A stretch of DNA of 64,000 nucleotides from Cunninghamia lanceolata (Eukaryota; Streptophyta; Pinopsida; Cupressales; Cupressaceae), in assembly GCA_027924645.1 (NCBI GenBank), contig BSBN01000254.1, positions 11,612,001 to 11,676,000 on the forward strand, written 5' to 3'. Under the pieces are notes generated by a model. That model was not told the DNA's origin and searched no databases. It saw nothing but the letters and a program-made list of their open reading frames with translations. Shown here one piece after another: positions 11,072 through 22,675 of the stretch (its first letter is position 1; the number at the start of each line of letters is the position of its first letter). Position numbers and translations under genes: made by a program.

Positions 11072-12267
11072 CTGAAAATAGTGTTTCAAATGTTGGCCAT
11101 TAACTAGTAATGGCACATCTTCTCCAGTCAAGGTCTTAAGTCTAAATGTGTTGTCACCTATTATTTCTGAGACCTACAATGGACCTAACCATAGTTTATC
11201 AAATTTTCCATGGCTCCCCTTCTTTTCATGTGCTTTGTCCCAGCACAACACTAAGTCTAATAACCTGAATGTCTTGACTCTTGCCCTCTTATCAAACCAC
11301 CTCTTAACTACTACTTGGTGTTTGGCAAATTTCTCAATGGCTTGACCTCTTTTCTCTTCTAGTTGTAGCATTTGTACTATCTTGGCTTCCCTATGATTAT
11401 CAAAGCCTAAAAATTTATTGGCAAACTTCCAGATTGGTATTCTTAGATTTACTGGAAGTATGGGATCAGTCCCATAAACTAAATGATAAGGTGTACTACC
11501 TAAAGTTGTTTTGAACTTGGTCCTATCTACCCATAGTGTGTATTTTAACAAGGTATTCCACTCTTTAGGACTCTTTGCAATTAACTTTTTGATTATGTCT
11601 AATAAAATTTTGTTCGTAGACTCAGCTAATCCATTACCTTGTGGGTAATAATTCGAAGAAAACTTTAAAACAATCCCGTATTCAATGCCCATTTAAAAAA
11701 CTTTAAAGAAGAGAAAGTAGGGCCATTATCACATACTAATGAATAAGGAGTTCCAAACCTGGTGATGATGTTTTCTTCAAAAAACTTGATAACTACCTTA
11801 GTTGTGGAGAATTTGCAGCATGCGGCCTCAGTCCACCTTGTACAGTAGTTCGTCACCATCAGTATGAACTTGTGTCCTGCAGAAGATGGAGGATTGATGA
11901 CTCCAATGAAATCTAGGCCCCATTGTGTAAATGGTCTTGATTCAATCACAGGTTGTAATGGGTTGGCCTGATTTCTTCCCTTATCTGCTACACTCTGATA
12001 GGTGTGGCAACTCTTGATGTGACTCTCTATATCTTTGAACATCATGGGCCAGTAGAAGCCTGCTCTCAATATTTTGTGTGTTGTAGCTAGATGGGAACCA
12101 TGACCAGTTTCGTACTTCTCATGCAGTTCTGTTAACACCTTATCTACTTCAGCTCTATTTAGACATCTTAAATAAATTCCCTCATGGTTCTTTCTAAACA
12201 GAAGACCTCCTTGTACCATATATTTTTGGGCTTTAATCTTCAAATCTCTCCTCTGAGAAGCTTTCAT
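11072..12267 (-). pseudogene. Gypsy integrase
   Basis: Inserts the cDNA copy into the genome. From the N-terminus it shows an HHCC-type zinc region with GHGSHLATTHKI and then CHTY, where the second Cys of CxxC is replaced by Tyr. The catalytic core has GLDFIGV (first Asp), VCDNGPTF (second Asp) and NGLAESTNK (Glu). The C-terminal part ends in VNGQHLKHYFQA at about 11072. A frameshift near 11690 separates the second Asp from the Glu, and an in-frame stop at 11174 interrupts the C-terminal region. It lies directly downstream of reverse transcriptase/RNase H on the same strand. Confidence 0.85.
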
Positions 12268-12399
12268 CCTATTTGGGTACCTTCCAGCTATTAGAAGAGT
12301 GTTTAAATCGCCATACCAATCTGATGCGTCATGGGAATTCAGTACATACTGCTATTTTATCAAATCTGGATCTATGTTTGCTATTGTTTGCACCAACAC

Positions 12400-13643
12400 C
12401 TACCCTCTGCCGAGCTTCATTAGAATGATTTCCATGTCAAACTCTTGCAGCGTGGTGATCCATTTGGCCCTCTTTTCTCCAGGTTCGTTCTGCATCAACA
12501 GCATCTTTACTGCTACGTCTGCCACTATAGCTTTGATTTGGCTACGCAGAATATAATGTCTAAATTTCTTCATAGCTCTCATCAAAGCAAATGCACGCTC
12601 ATAAATGCAATGGGCCTTTCTTCATTGTCTTCACCCTTCTGTGTTAGGGTAGCCGTGACTGAATGGGAGGATGCAATGGAGTAGATATAGAATGGTCTTG
12701 TGTAGTCTGGACTTGCCAGTACAGGGGCATCAGAAATGGCCTGCTTGATATCTTCGAATGTTGCCCTCTCGACAGGTGTCCACTCCATCTGTGCATCTTT
12801 TTTTAACATGGCATTTAACGGCTGCATGATTTCTGCAAAACCCGTGATAAACTTCCAAACAAAGTTTATTTTACCAAAAAATGATTTCAACTCTTTCCTA
12901 TTGTTTGGTATTTGTAACTTTCTTATTGATTCTATTCAATCAGGGTCAATCAATATTCCATCTTCATAAATGACATGCCCTAGTAATTTAACTTTAGTGA
13001 CTCCAAATGAACATTTTTTAGGATTAAGGGAAATTTCGTACCTCTCACACCGCTTAAGGATTTTCCTAATATTTTTAGCATGAGTGGATGCATCTTTAGA
13101 ATATAGAGTCAAATCGTCCATATACACGACAATGCACTTACCTGATAACCCACGGAATGCAATGTCCATGGCTCTTTGAAAAGTGGTACCTGCATTAATA
13201 AGACCAAAAGGCATTCTCCTATATGCATAATTTTCCCATCTACAAGTGAAGGTGGTTTTTAATCTATCATCATTATCAATTAAAACTTGGTTATAGCCTG
13301 AGAAACCATCTAAGAGATCTATCATCTTTGCCCCGTTTATTGCTTGCAGCACTTCGTCAATTGGAGGCAGAGGATAATTATCCTTTTCAGATGCTTTGTT
13401 CAAATTTCTAAAATCTACACATAATCTGATGTTTCTATTTTTCTTCCTTACTGGTACTAGGTTAGCTACCCAGACTGAATGTCTGACTGGAAAAATTATT
13501 CTAGCAGACAGCAGTTGTTTAACTTCCTCAAAGATTAAAGGCTCCAAAATAGCATTCACAAGCCTTTGTTTCTGCCTGAATGGCTTAACCTCCGGTCTCA
13601 AAGGTATTACGTGAGTTATGATGGACGTATCATATGTTTTCAA
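12400..13643 (-). pseudogene. Gypsy reverse transcriptase and first RNase H
   Basis: 13643-12936 carries the RT fingers and palm: KKNRNIRLCVDFRNLNKA, DLLDGFSGYNQV with the first catalytic Asp, RRMPFGLINAGTTFQRAM, and VVYMDDLTLYSK with the YMDD catalytic pair. A stop after LIDPD and small shifts break it. 12890-12582 continues with the connection domain and FYIYSIASSHSVTATLTQKG, the start of the gypsy RNase H. 12585-12400 holds KFRHYILRSQIKAIVAD and WITTLQEFDMEI, its end. The enzyme would copy element RNA into DNA. Confidence 0.9.
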
Positions 13644-13986
13644 GTCTTCATATGTCCATGCGATTATGTGTTTATAATCTTTCAGGGCATCAATAACTTC
13701 TTTACTTTATTTTCTCAGAGCAAGCCTTCCCGATCGGCACATTTTGTGCATTTTGCTCTGTCCCTAAGTTGTATAAATCAGACTTAGCCCCCTCTGTTTT
13801 GGGTAAGTCCTTCTATCTTATTACTCCATCAAAGTCAAAAATATGTTCTAATTCAATTACCCCTTTGGGTAAGAAGTTGCTCTTTAATTTGATTATATCC
13901 TCTTCGTCCCATGTTATCTCAGGCCTTTCTTGTTCATCAATGATTTGAGCTTCAAATACCTCATTGCAGGTCAGAAAGTCAATAAT

Positions 13987-14475
13987 TTACTGATCCCCTC
14001 CAAATACTTGAAAGTGTGTAACATTGTCTGGGATACTGGGAACATTAACTAACTCAACAACAAATCGTCTCAATCCTGACAGTGCCAAGGGTTCTAATGT
14101 GCTAGCAGCAACTGCTAATGCATCCGGCCTATGGTTCATCTTTCTAGGGATGTGCTCTATGTTGAAAGCATCAAATAAATCTATTAAACCCCAAACTCTA
14201 TGTCTGTAGCAAATCATTTTTTTGTAATTGTAGGCAAATAGTTTCCTTACTTATCTAACTACTAGTTTAGAGTCTGAAAATATCTTAATCGTTTTCACCC
14301 TTTTCTTAACGGCCATGACAAGTCCCAAAATTAAGGCTTCATATTCAGTAGTATTGTTAGTACAGGAAAACTATAGTCTATATACTACTAGGTATGACCT
14401 ACCCTGAGGAACTATGAGTTCAATACCTGCACCCGCACCCTACTTTAATTTGGACCCGTCACATTTTAGTGTCAA
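13987..14475 (-). pseudogene. Second RNase H domain, placed between protease and RT
   Basis: One reading frame with internal stops gives CDGSKLK (first Asp; the codon is at about 14458), GAGAGIELIVPQG, NNTTEYEALILGLVMA (catalytic Glu, about 14335-14350), IKIFSDSKLVV (third acidic residue, about 14274) and IEHIPRKMNHRPDALA (last Asp). This is the pattern of the extra, archaeal-like RNase H known from Tat-group elements (family knowledge). There it normally follows the first RNase H; here it lies upstream of RT. Stops at about 14440, 14365 and 14250 show decay. All four acidic residues remain. Confidence 0.8.
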
Positions 14476-14676
14476 TCTGCCATCTTTACTTTTCAGACCT
14501 TTTATTTTAACACGCTATGTCCCTTCTATTACTTGTGACATGCTGGTCTATTTATTCATGGGTATTTCCGTTTGGTCAACTTGCATATATGTATTTTTAG
14601 CTTGTAAATCAGAAAGACAACTACCCTTGTCCTTTATTTTCTCTTCTAAATTTGAAATCAGAGCATCTACATCACT

Positions 14677-15111
14677 CTAAACGTATCTCTGTGGTTGATC
14701 ATGATTCATATTCCCCTTTTGTAACCCTGCCCTCTTCATGCATTTTTTGTATTCATATTCGATGATGTCTTTGCACATCCCACACCTCTCCTCAGAATGT
14801 GCCCTATCATGAACTCTACATCTATTTTTATACAATTTACATTGGATTGGCAGATTTTGTTTAATGTATTCTTCCACCTCTTGCCTAATGGCATGACCAA
14901 ATTTGCCTATTGCACTGTTTTCTTCATCTGAAGAATTTCCATCAGACTCAATGACTAATGCTATCTCCTTGCTGGCCCCTTTTTCTCTAATGTTTAACAT
15001 CATAATCTCTTCAGTTTGCACCCCATTGTTAGTAATCCTATAAACACCAAGTTCAACAGCATCATATAATATTTCATTTGTTTGATTATACTCTGTTATC
15101 ATATATTTCAT
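14677..15111 (-). pseudogene. Cys-rich linker between protease and second RNase H
   Basis: A 144-residue frame shares the reading frame of the downstream RNase H, so it was probably part of the same polyprotein. It has an acidic middle (ESDGNSSDEEN) and a basic, cysteine-containing end with CKLYKNRCRVHDRAH followed by CGMC. The Cys/His spacing hints at a metal site, but I recognise no family. It lies 24 bases downstream of the protease remnant. Confidence 0.45.
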
Positions 15112-15135
15112 CCTGGGTTCTGCCTCTATTCTAAT

Positions 15136-15734
15136 CTAGTTTGGGACACCTCTCCAAGGTAGCCACATATGTGAAAAATTAGTGGCCATATATCTGTTTA
15201 ATGTCTTGGACCAATCCCTACTTAGCAACATCCTATAATTCATGGGTATATCCACTATTTGAATGTCAATGAATTGGATTACCCTAGGGTTTGAAGCTAA
15301 TTGCATCTGAATGTTCATCAATTCTCCTATCACACTAACCTCAGTTTTATCTATGTGACAACCTTGACAGATTTGGTGGGAGTCAGCCCAAGAGTTTTAC
15401 ATATCCCTAAGGGCATTACAGTGGCTGATTCACCAGAGTCCACCATGCAATTGTGTATGTTCTTACCACACAATCTAACAGTTAACAAGAAAGGAGTAGC
15501 ATCCTTCTTATCAGCATACATTACTACATTTGTATTGGAAGGCAGCTCAACTTTCTTACTTTTCTCTTTAGGCAGTGAATCTCTATTAGAAACAGTTATA
15601 TCAGCAGCATCCTCATCTGTCATGGATGTATCCAAAGATTTTATAAAAGCATTTATGATCCATAGAGTTTTCAATAATTCATTGAGAAGTATACTGACCT
15701 TTATTTTCTTTATTTCTTCTGATAAGTAATTCAT
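15136..15734 (-). pseudogene. Gypsy aspartic protease
   Basis: Cuts the Gag-Pol polyprotein. The frame 15734-15351 contains MVDSGESATVMPLGICKTLG, a retropepsin active site with D-S-G (usually D-T/S-G). After a break near 15340, 15333-15136 continues with IDIQIVDIPMNYRMLLSRDW, the C-terminal part of the retropepsin fold in this group. Upstream, 15735-15984 holds a degenerate Gag-protease linker that runs into the copia insertion. The rest of that linker is at 30494-30724 on the far side of the copia element. Confidence 0.82.
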
Positions 15735-15984
15735 TAATCTTGTTGTCTCTATAGTTTCAGCTTTACTTGTTTGGGCCTTTTGTACTACTGTTCCACTGTT
15801 TGTATGGTGATTAGCTTTAAGTATGGCAGGATGTTGCTAGTATTCTAATCTGGGGGTGTATTGAAGTTGTTAGGAGGAATAGAAGTGGTGAAAGGTCCTC
15901 CCAGCCTAGTGTTGTTCCTCAAATTGTAGGTGTGGTTTTTTTTGTCTGTTGAAAAGCCTGCACCTCTTATGTTTAAGTCAATAC

Positions 15985-17275
15985 TGTTGCAAGTATGAGG
16001 TGAACCAGTGTTGTCATTGATGTCAACATACTCATATTGCATTGACAAGAAGGATTGGATGAGCTGTGTGCTGAGGATATTAAGAAAATTAGCCTCGGTC
16101 AGGAACAGTGAAGAACAGTGATGAGAAGAAGGCAAATATATTGTATAGGTTGAGAACCGGAGGATGCGGATTAAAGGGTTTGTAGATATGAGTCTTGAGA
16201 TGTTTCAGTTAAGTTTTCAGAGGTCCGTATGAAGACCTGAAGAAGTTATGGCTGCCTGTGTGGAACCGGTTCCGGCAAGTATTCAGAGGTGACAGAGGAT
16301 CACAGAAAGGTCCGGTGAGGTCCGGAACTGTATAATCCTAATCTGCAGATTGGAAGGAGTCTTTGGGATGTCCTTGTGATGTGCCATCTCGAGTTGTGTA
16401 TAATTTGGAGGTCCGGAAGTACCTCCTGCATTATGACAGTGGCGACAGATAGTGTTCTTGAAGTTTCGGATAAGGAGGATAAGAGATTTCAGTAAGTAAA
16501 GGAAATGCGGATGTACCTGGTCATTCAGGCAGGCTTGTGAAGGTTCTTGGATCATGTTGAGGTTGTGTTGTTGGTCCGCATTGATAGTAGAGCCCGGAAT
16601 TGAAGATATTCTTCCGGATGAAGTTCTTGCTCTGTTTAGCCGACCGGATGAGTTGTTCATCCTGCGAATGTTCTTGTGGTGGCCGACCGGATGTGTTATT
16701 CATCTTGCGGATACTCTTATGGTTGTTTTCCGACTTAGATGTTTGTTCCTAAGTCGATGTCTTGTATAAATAATGGTTTGTGAGTTCATTTCGAAGTGTG
16801 GATTGTGTGGATGAGTGTGGCATAGCGAAGAGAAGTGTGAAAGGCAGAGCAGAGGTTTTGGGCTTAAATGGAACTGATCCGGACATGGTAGAGATGTCAT
16901 TCTCCAGTTCAAGATTGTGATTCTTATCACTTTGTAGACAGTGTGTCTCCTTGTAGGCAGTGGGCCTCTTTGTGAGCAGTGTGCTCGAGCAGTGAGCCCT
17001 AATTGGCAAGTGCCATTCTTTTTCTTATTCTTCTAACAGAGAATAATCCTTGGGTTAATCACCCCGTGGTTTTTCCCTTAACCGGGTTTTCCATGTCAAA
17101 ATCTTGGTGTTCAATGTGTTGATGTTTATCTGCTCTTGTGTTTATGTTTTATGCTTTCATGGATGATTAATTGATATGCTGTTAACTAACAACGAAGAAT
17201 CAAGTGTTTGAAAGAACAAGAAGTTTTATACAACTGATTCACCCCCCCTCTTAGTTGTATGCCTTAAATCCAACA
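15985..17275 (+). repeat. 5' LTR of the copia element
   Basis: 1291 bases, TG...CA, highly similar to 29208-30500 (1293 bases); the first 60 bases are identical and the differences noted further on are mostly transitions. TATAAATA at 16765-16772 is the likely promoter. The last 350 bases or so (from about 16915) match the end of the A and B LTRs. A solo copy of a related LTR lies at 61257-62514. Confidence 0.93.
16765..16772 (+). promoter_or_regulatory. TATA box in copia 5' LTR
   Basis: TATAAATA preceded by TCTTG and followed after about 150 bases by the shared R/U5 region. The same box is at about 29988 in the 3' LTR. Position and sequence fit a plant RNA polymerase II core promoter. Confidence 0.6.
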
Positions 17276-17277
17276 AT

Positions 17278-17289
17278 TGGTATCAGAGC
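17278..17289 (+). promoter_or_regulatory. Primer-binding site of copia
   Basis: TGGTATCAGAGC, two bases after the LTR end, is the usual plant copia site complementary to the 3' end of initiator Met tRNA. Confidence 0.9.
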
Positions 17290-17332
17290 CAAGTTCCTCT
17301 GAAAGGAGCTTAACCACTTAAGGAGATCCAGG

Positions 17333-18268
17333 ATGTCGTCATACAAGAAGGATAGTCCGAAGTTTGATGGAACCAACTTCACTCTCTGGAAAGGTCGAAT
17401 GAAGTGTCACTTGGAATGTATGGGAAAAGCATACTTGGCTATGGTCTCAAAACCATATGTACCTCCACAAGGTGGTCCGACAACTCTGAATGAAATCACA
17501 GATGCTGAAAATAATCTGTGGACCAAGGAAGCCCTACTAAGCGCATTGAATGATTCAGATCTCTCAAATGTTATTGACCTACCAACTGCATATGAGATCC
17601 TGACTAAACTGGAACTTCTGTATGAAGGAGATGAGTTTGTCAAAAGTGCAAGGTTGCAAAGTCTGAAAGGGAAATTTGAAAGATTGAAGATGAGAGATGA
17701 TGAAAACATCACTACCTTTATGCCAAGAGTGAATGAGCTGGTATGTGGAATTAGAAATGCTGGTGGAACTCTAGATGAAAATGAGATTGTCTGCAAAATC
17801 GTAAGATCCCTTCCTGCTGCCTACAAAATCAAGGTTGCTGCCATTGATGAATTCAGAGCCCACACAACTGTCACAAGAGAACAACTGGCTGGCAAACTAG
17901 CTACATTTGAAATGACCGAGTTTGGAGATGATCCTCCCAAGACTGAATCTACTTTCAAAGCAAGTACCTATGTGAAAGGCAAACAGAGATTTGATCTGGG
18001 AGAAAACTCATCAAGGAAGATGTCATGGTATGATCAAGCAAGAAGAGACATGGAAGAAGAAGAAGCAGAAACAGCTCAACTTGAAGCCCTCATTGCAAAG
18101 AGACTGCCAAGAGGATCTGGTAAGTATGAAGGAAAACTACCCTTTAAGTGTTTCAACTGCAATAAGATTGGTCATTTTGCTTCAAGATGTCCGGAAAGAT
18201 CTGCAAGGTCTAATACTAACAGACAAAGGTTTCAAAAGAACTACTATTATGTTCATGAAGAAGATGAC
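17333..18268 (+). CDS. Copia Gag, interrupted by element B
   Basis: Forms the virus-like particle that packages element RNA. The ATG at 17333 lies about 45 bases after the primer site and follows AGGAGATCCAGG. The N-terminal KFDGTNFTLWKGRMKCHL and the next 200 residues belong to the plant copia Gag (UBN2/DUF4219-type) family. A CCHC knuckle, CFNCNKIGHFASRC, lies near residues 273-286 and would bind RNA. The frame is intact until element B cuts in after HEEDD, and it resumes as DDNEG after 25663. About 312 residues are encoded before the break. Confidence 0.92.
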
Positions 18269-19358
18269 TGTTGATAACTGAGAGGGGGGGGGTGAATCAG
18301 TTATCCTAATTATTTCCTTTTTGAACTTTCTTATTAATTACTGCAGCATTGAATCAAACACAAAAACATTACCATGAAATAAGAAACACATGACACAGTA
18401 TTTTTGACATGGAAACCCTGTTAAGGGAGAAAACCACGGGGTGATTAACCCAAAATTATTCTCTGTTAGAAGAATAGGAAATTACAAAATGGCACTTGCC
18501 AATTAGGGCTCACTGCCCGAGCACACTGCTCACAAGAGGCCCACTGCCTACAAGAAGACACACTGTCTACAAAGTGATAAGAATCACAGTCTTGAACTGA
18601 TTGGAAGCATCTGCATATGCTAGAGTTCAGTTCCGGTTAGGCTCAGTACACTGACCTGCTGCACTTCATCTTTTCTCTGTTCTTTATTCTGCTATCCTTT
18701 CACATACCGGATCTGTCTTGGTACTTCTGCTCTGTTCTGCTCTTCTTCGCATATATTCTTCACACCATCACACACTTCACAACTAAATCCATCCTCTATA
18801 TATATCCGCACAAGTAATTTCATCACCTTTCTAATCGGCATCCGGAACAGTCTAGTTTCTTACAAACTCTGTTCTGTCGGCTGAATCCTTGCTCACCAAG
18901 CAATGCGGATCAAGCATATACTTGTAGATATCATTAATCATGTCGGCCAAACATGGTTCATGCCTTCACAACCTTTATCATCAACAGTAACACATCTGGA
19001 AAGTAGTCTGATACTCTGTCAGTCAGTACATCCTCTGTTTTCACTGTCTCTCAAGAATCCGGTACTCAATTATTCATATCTTTTTTCTTGTCCATCACCG
19101 GAGGCTAAATCCTTGGAATATACCACTCAAGGTAGTCCTCTTGACTTCCCCAAATCCACACTACACCAAGTCACTTCCTCTGAGAGATCCGGACCAATCT
19201 GTCGGACCTTGCCACATGCTCTGTTCTTGTTCACCGGACCACAACAATCTTTATTCTGACTTCCGGTAGAGACACACCATGTCTTGCGGATATGTGGGAT
19301 GACCTTTGTTGCCATCAATGACAACAACCATGAATCCATATAGTGTCTCTTGCCAACA
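18269..19358 (-). repeat. 3' LTR of element B
   Basis: The plus strand reads TGTTGATAACTGAGAGG at the left and CTTGCCAACA at the right, 1090 bases, the same length as the A LTR. On the minus strand AAAGGGGGAGAT touches it at 19359, the polypurine tract. A TATATATAGAGG-type box lies near 18795 on the minus strand. Confidence 0.92.
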
Positions 19359-19591
19359 ATCTCCCCCTTTGGCATTGATGGCAACACTTAGTGAAAAATG
19401 ACTAAGTGTTTACACTATGCTCCCCCTTTGCTGATGCTCTGTCTTTATATACAATTTCCGGAACTCCCCCTTAACTGGATTCCTCATTTTTCACTACTCC
19501 TCACTCCCCCTTTGACATCAATGGCAAAGGGTAGGGTCCGCACATCAAAATTTTCAAAAAATTTTCTATACATAGCCACATATTTACATAC
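19359..19591 (-). promoter_or_regulatory. Polypurine tracts downstream of B ORF2
   Basis: On the minus strand at least four GGGGGAG-type purine tracts occur between the ORF2 stop and the 3' LTR (plus-strand CTCCCCC near 19361, 19421, 19467 and 19504), matching the layout of element A. The one touching 19359 is the probable plus-strand primer. Confidence 0.65.
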
Positions 19592-22500
19592 TCACATATA
19601 CTGAAGAATGTCTGCAAAGGATGTCTGCAATTGGATCATTTCTGTAGCCCAACTTTGCTTCATTCTATCCAAAATTGAAATGTGACCACTCAACAAAAAT
19701 GCAAAAGCTTCTGCCCGCTTGAGATCTGTCAGATCATTTGTTTGGGCGGTGGTCTGAGCATCACTGATGGCCTCATGCATAGTTTCCAACTTAGGGATTA
19801 TAATCCTTCTAAGTTCTCCCATCCGATTAGTGATGTTCTTCCTTTCCTTCTCAAGATTCTTTATTTCATTCAAGACGGCAATAGTCTGACATTCTTGATT
19901 TATTATGGAGGAAGAGAGAGGATCAAAACTTTGAAACAAGCTTTGTAGCTTGTCCTGTTCCTCTTTTATTTTCTTATCAATTGCTGCTGTTGCCTTTGAC
20001 CAGGATATACAAAATTTGTAAATGTCACCGCCATCCTTAAGAGCATTCTCTAAGCTCTTTATTCCAATACTCACAATCTTCCTATCTTTAGAGATTAATT
20101 CTAATACTTCAGAAAATCTTTTATCCAAAAATTCCTTCCGGACCTTTTCTTCAGCAGATTTTTCTAGAGATTCAAAATGTGTATTAACACTGCTGACTAA
20201 GGTTTTGAGATTACCGGAAGAGGAGGCTGTGGGATCCTTTTGAAAGGATGGCATGATCTTTTCTAGCACTCCAGATGCTACCTCCATAAGCTCACAGTCT
20301 TCCATGTGAGATTTCAGCAGCTTCTCTTTGACTTTCTCATTTACAAATGAGGCTATTTTCATTGTTTGCACCGGTGACAAAGAGTCAAAATCTAATGGTC
20401 CTTTCAGCAGGTCTGGTTCATCAATTTCTATAGTGGCTTTGCTCAAAAATTGTTGAACAGTTTGTGCAGTGTCTCTTGCCGGAGACAGATGTTTCTTTTC
20501 TTTTGCAGTCTTGGAACTGTCAACCTCTTTATCTTTCACCCCTGCTTCCTTCTCCTGTAATTTCTCTTCTTCTTTGGATCCGGAGACTGTAGGGGAAACC
20601 AGAGGAGAGATGTTTGTCTGTTTAGGGCCCACTTCTTCCAGAATAGGTGATTCCAAATCCGCAGCTGTTTCTGCACCTAAGTCCTCTACAACAGGAAGAT
20701 TGAACCTTTTGAAGGCCTTCCGGAGGATCTCTTCTGTCTCTTGGGCCACTTTGTCAGTCTCACCAAGCATGAGTTGATTCATCCTGGCTTTACTTCTGAA
20801 CTCATCTTTGCAGTCTTTGAAGATTATGTTCATTGTCTTGGGATCAATTTGAGGATATAGCTGAATAGCTATCTGCTCCCGGATCTCAAGATCTTTTGCA
20901 TGAGCATTATTCTTTCTTATTTCTAATTCCTTTTCTAGGCTTTTAGGAATAAGAGATATGATCTCAATGAAAGCCTTATTGTATATGTTTAGATATTTGA
21001 CTGTGGCTTCCTGCAGAATCTTTTGGTCAGCCTCACTGTAGTCATCATAAAGTTCAGTCATTGGTTGAAGGTTTCCATCCACCGTGACCGACTTGATTAT
21101 ACTCTCTAGAGACAGAGTGGGCTTTTCAACAGATACCTCTGCCATTTCATCCTTGTCTTGGCCTGTGGAGGGTTTACCGGATCCTTTCTTCTTCTGCTTC
21201 TTTATTTCTTTTACTCCCTCATCTGACTCTGTTTCCTCTTCATCCTTTTGGCTTTCATAAGCCCTTGTGGCTTTTGTCTTGGATCTTTTACCGGATGCCT
21301 GGACTTCCAGTTTTGAACTTTTGGTTGTGGGAGGTGCAGATCTTTTTGATGATCTGGTCCGGGTGGGAGTTTCAGCCAGAACACTTTCTTTACTCTTCTC
21401 TTCTTCCTCAGCCTTCCTCCTCTTTTCCCGGCTGGCATCAAGTGCCTCTTTTGAGATTCCTAGGCCTTGAGCAATATGCTCAACTTCTTTTCTTACCTTC
21501 CTCTTTATCTCCGGTTCCCTGAGTTCTACATGTATCTTTACACTCAGTTCCTCAAAGGTTCCAAACCTTTCTGCCTTAGGATCTTTGGGCTGGCTTAGCA
21601 TGTGTTGAACATGCAGCTCTACTATCTGTTCATCCACTTCATACCCCATGGGCATGATCCAAACAGTCCTTGGCTCCACTGCCTCCATTAGACACTGATC
21701 TGTTTCAACCATGAAGCATACAGTGTCTTTGTACTTTTCTACAAGGGATTGGGGTATTCTTTCTCTTGCATGCATCATGCTTTGGAAGTTCTTGAAGTAT
21801 CGCCATAGAGCTGTATTTCTTGCTTTAGCATCCCCAAGTCCATGCAAATAGTCTCTGATTTGGATGGCAACCGGTCTGTCATTCTGCCATATCCATCCAC
21901 TGGATCCGGGAAGCTCATTCATGTAGTAGAAGAAGAGACAAAGGATCAGATTGCCATACTTGAAGGAGTTTTTCTTGTCCTTCTTGATCTTCTACAGATT
22001 TTCAAAGAGTTGGTTCACAAGAAGCTCACACAAGTCATAGTCTGCATTCTCCTTTAACATTTGATAAGCTGTGTAGATTGCAGTTCCCAGTACTGAATTT
22101 TCCCTACTGGAATGATAGATTTTGTAACCAATTATCATAGCTGCAAATTTGACATCCGGTTCAGTGATGTCATCAACTGTCATAGCTCTCTTGTCAAACT
22201 TGGATCCAGTTGCATCACTAACTGTCTGATTTTTGACAGACTTGAGAATAGGTAAACCACCGGATGAGTGCAGACCAGTTACAGCCCTAATTGCATCTTT
22301 GGTGATCTTGAAGGGCTGGTTCAACCATAGGAAGTTGTCATGTACTCTACTTAGTACATACCGGACCCATTCATCTTCTTCAAAACAGGGGAAATGAATG
22401 CACTGTGCAAAGTGTTTGTCCCGGATGGCTTTGTACTGAGGTTTGATCTCAAAGGAGTCATCTATCAATTGTTTGTGATAGATATCCATCAGCTTTGATT

Positions 22501-22675
22501 CTCCAAAGTCTTCAAGATTCGCATGGATGTAAACCCTAATATCTTCCGTATGCAATACACTATGAGGAACACTAGAGAAGGCTCCTAATGGATCTACCTC
22601 CAATGATTTGTAAGGATGTTTCTTGAATGTGGGGCGAGGTCTATCAGAGATCTTAACTATATTTGGAGTAGCCAT
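19592..22675 (-). pseudogene. B ORF2, about 1027 codons, unknown function, one in-frame TAG
   Basis: The frame starts with ATGGCTACTCC at 22675 and ends with TGA at 19592. A single TAG (codon 228, at about 21992) divides it into 227 and about 799 codons in the same frame. The N-terminal region (residues 30-220) looks globular, with FEEDEWVRYVLSRVHDNFLW, LNQPFKITKDAIRAVTGLH and DVKFAAMIIGYKIY. It vaguely recalls uncharacterised plant transposon-associated proteins, but I assign no family. The middle (roughly residues 390-510) is Lys/Glu/Ser-rich with basic nuclear-signal-like clusters such as KEIKKQKKKGSG. The C-terminus is helical and matches element A (about 82% identity). There is no catalytic motif, membrane span or signal peptide. 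Confidence 0.75.

Noticed and set aside
16283..17009. Minus-strand frames in the copia 5' LTR (and 29506-30233 in the 3' LTR)
   Set aside because: Antisense to the element promoter region and present only because the LTR is repeated.
17278..17289. tRNA gene remnants at TGGTATCAGAGC sites
   Set aside because: Only 12-15 bases match a tRNA end and each lies directly after an LTR, so they are primer-binding sites.
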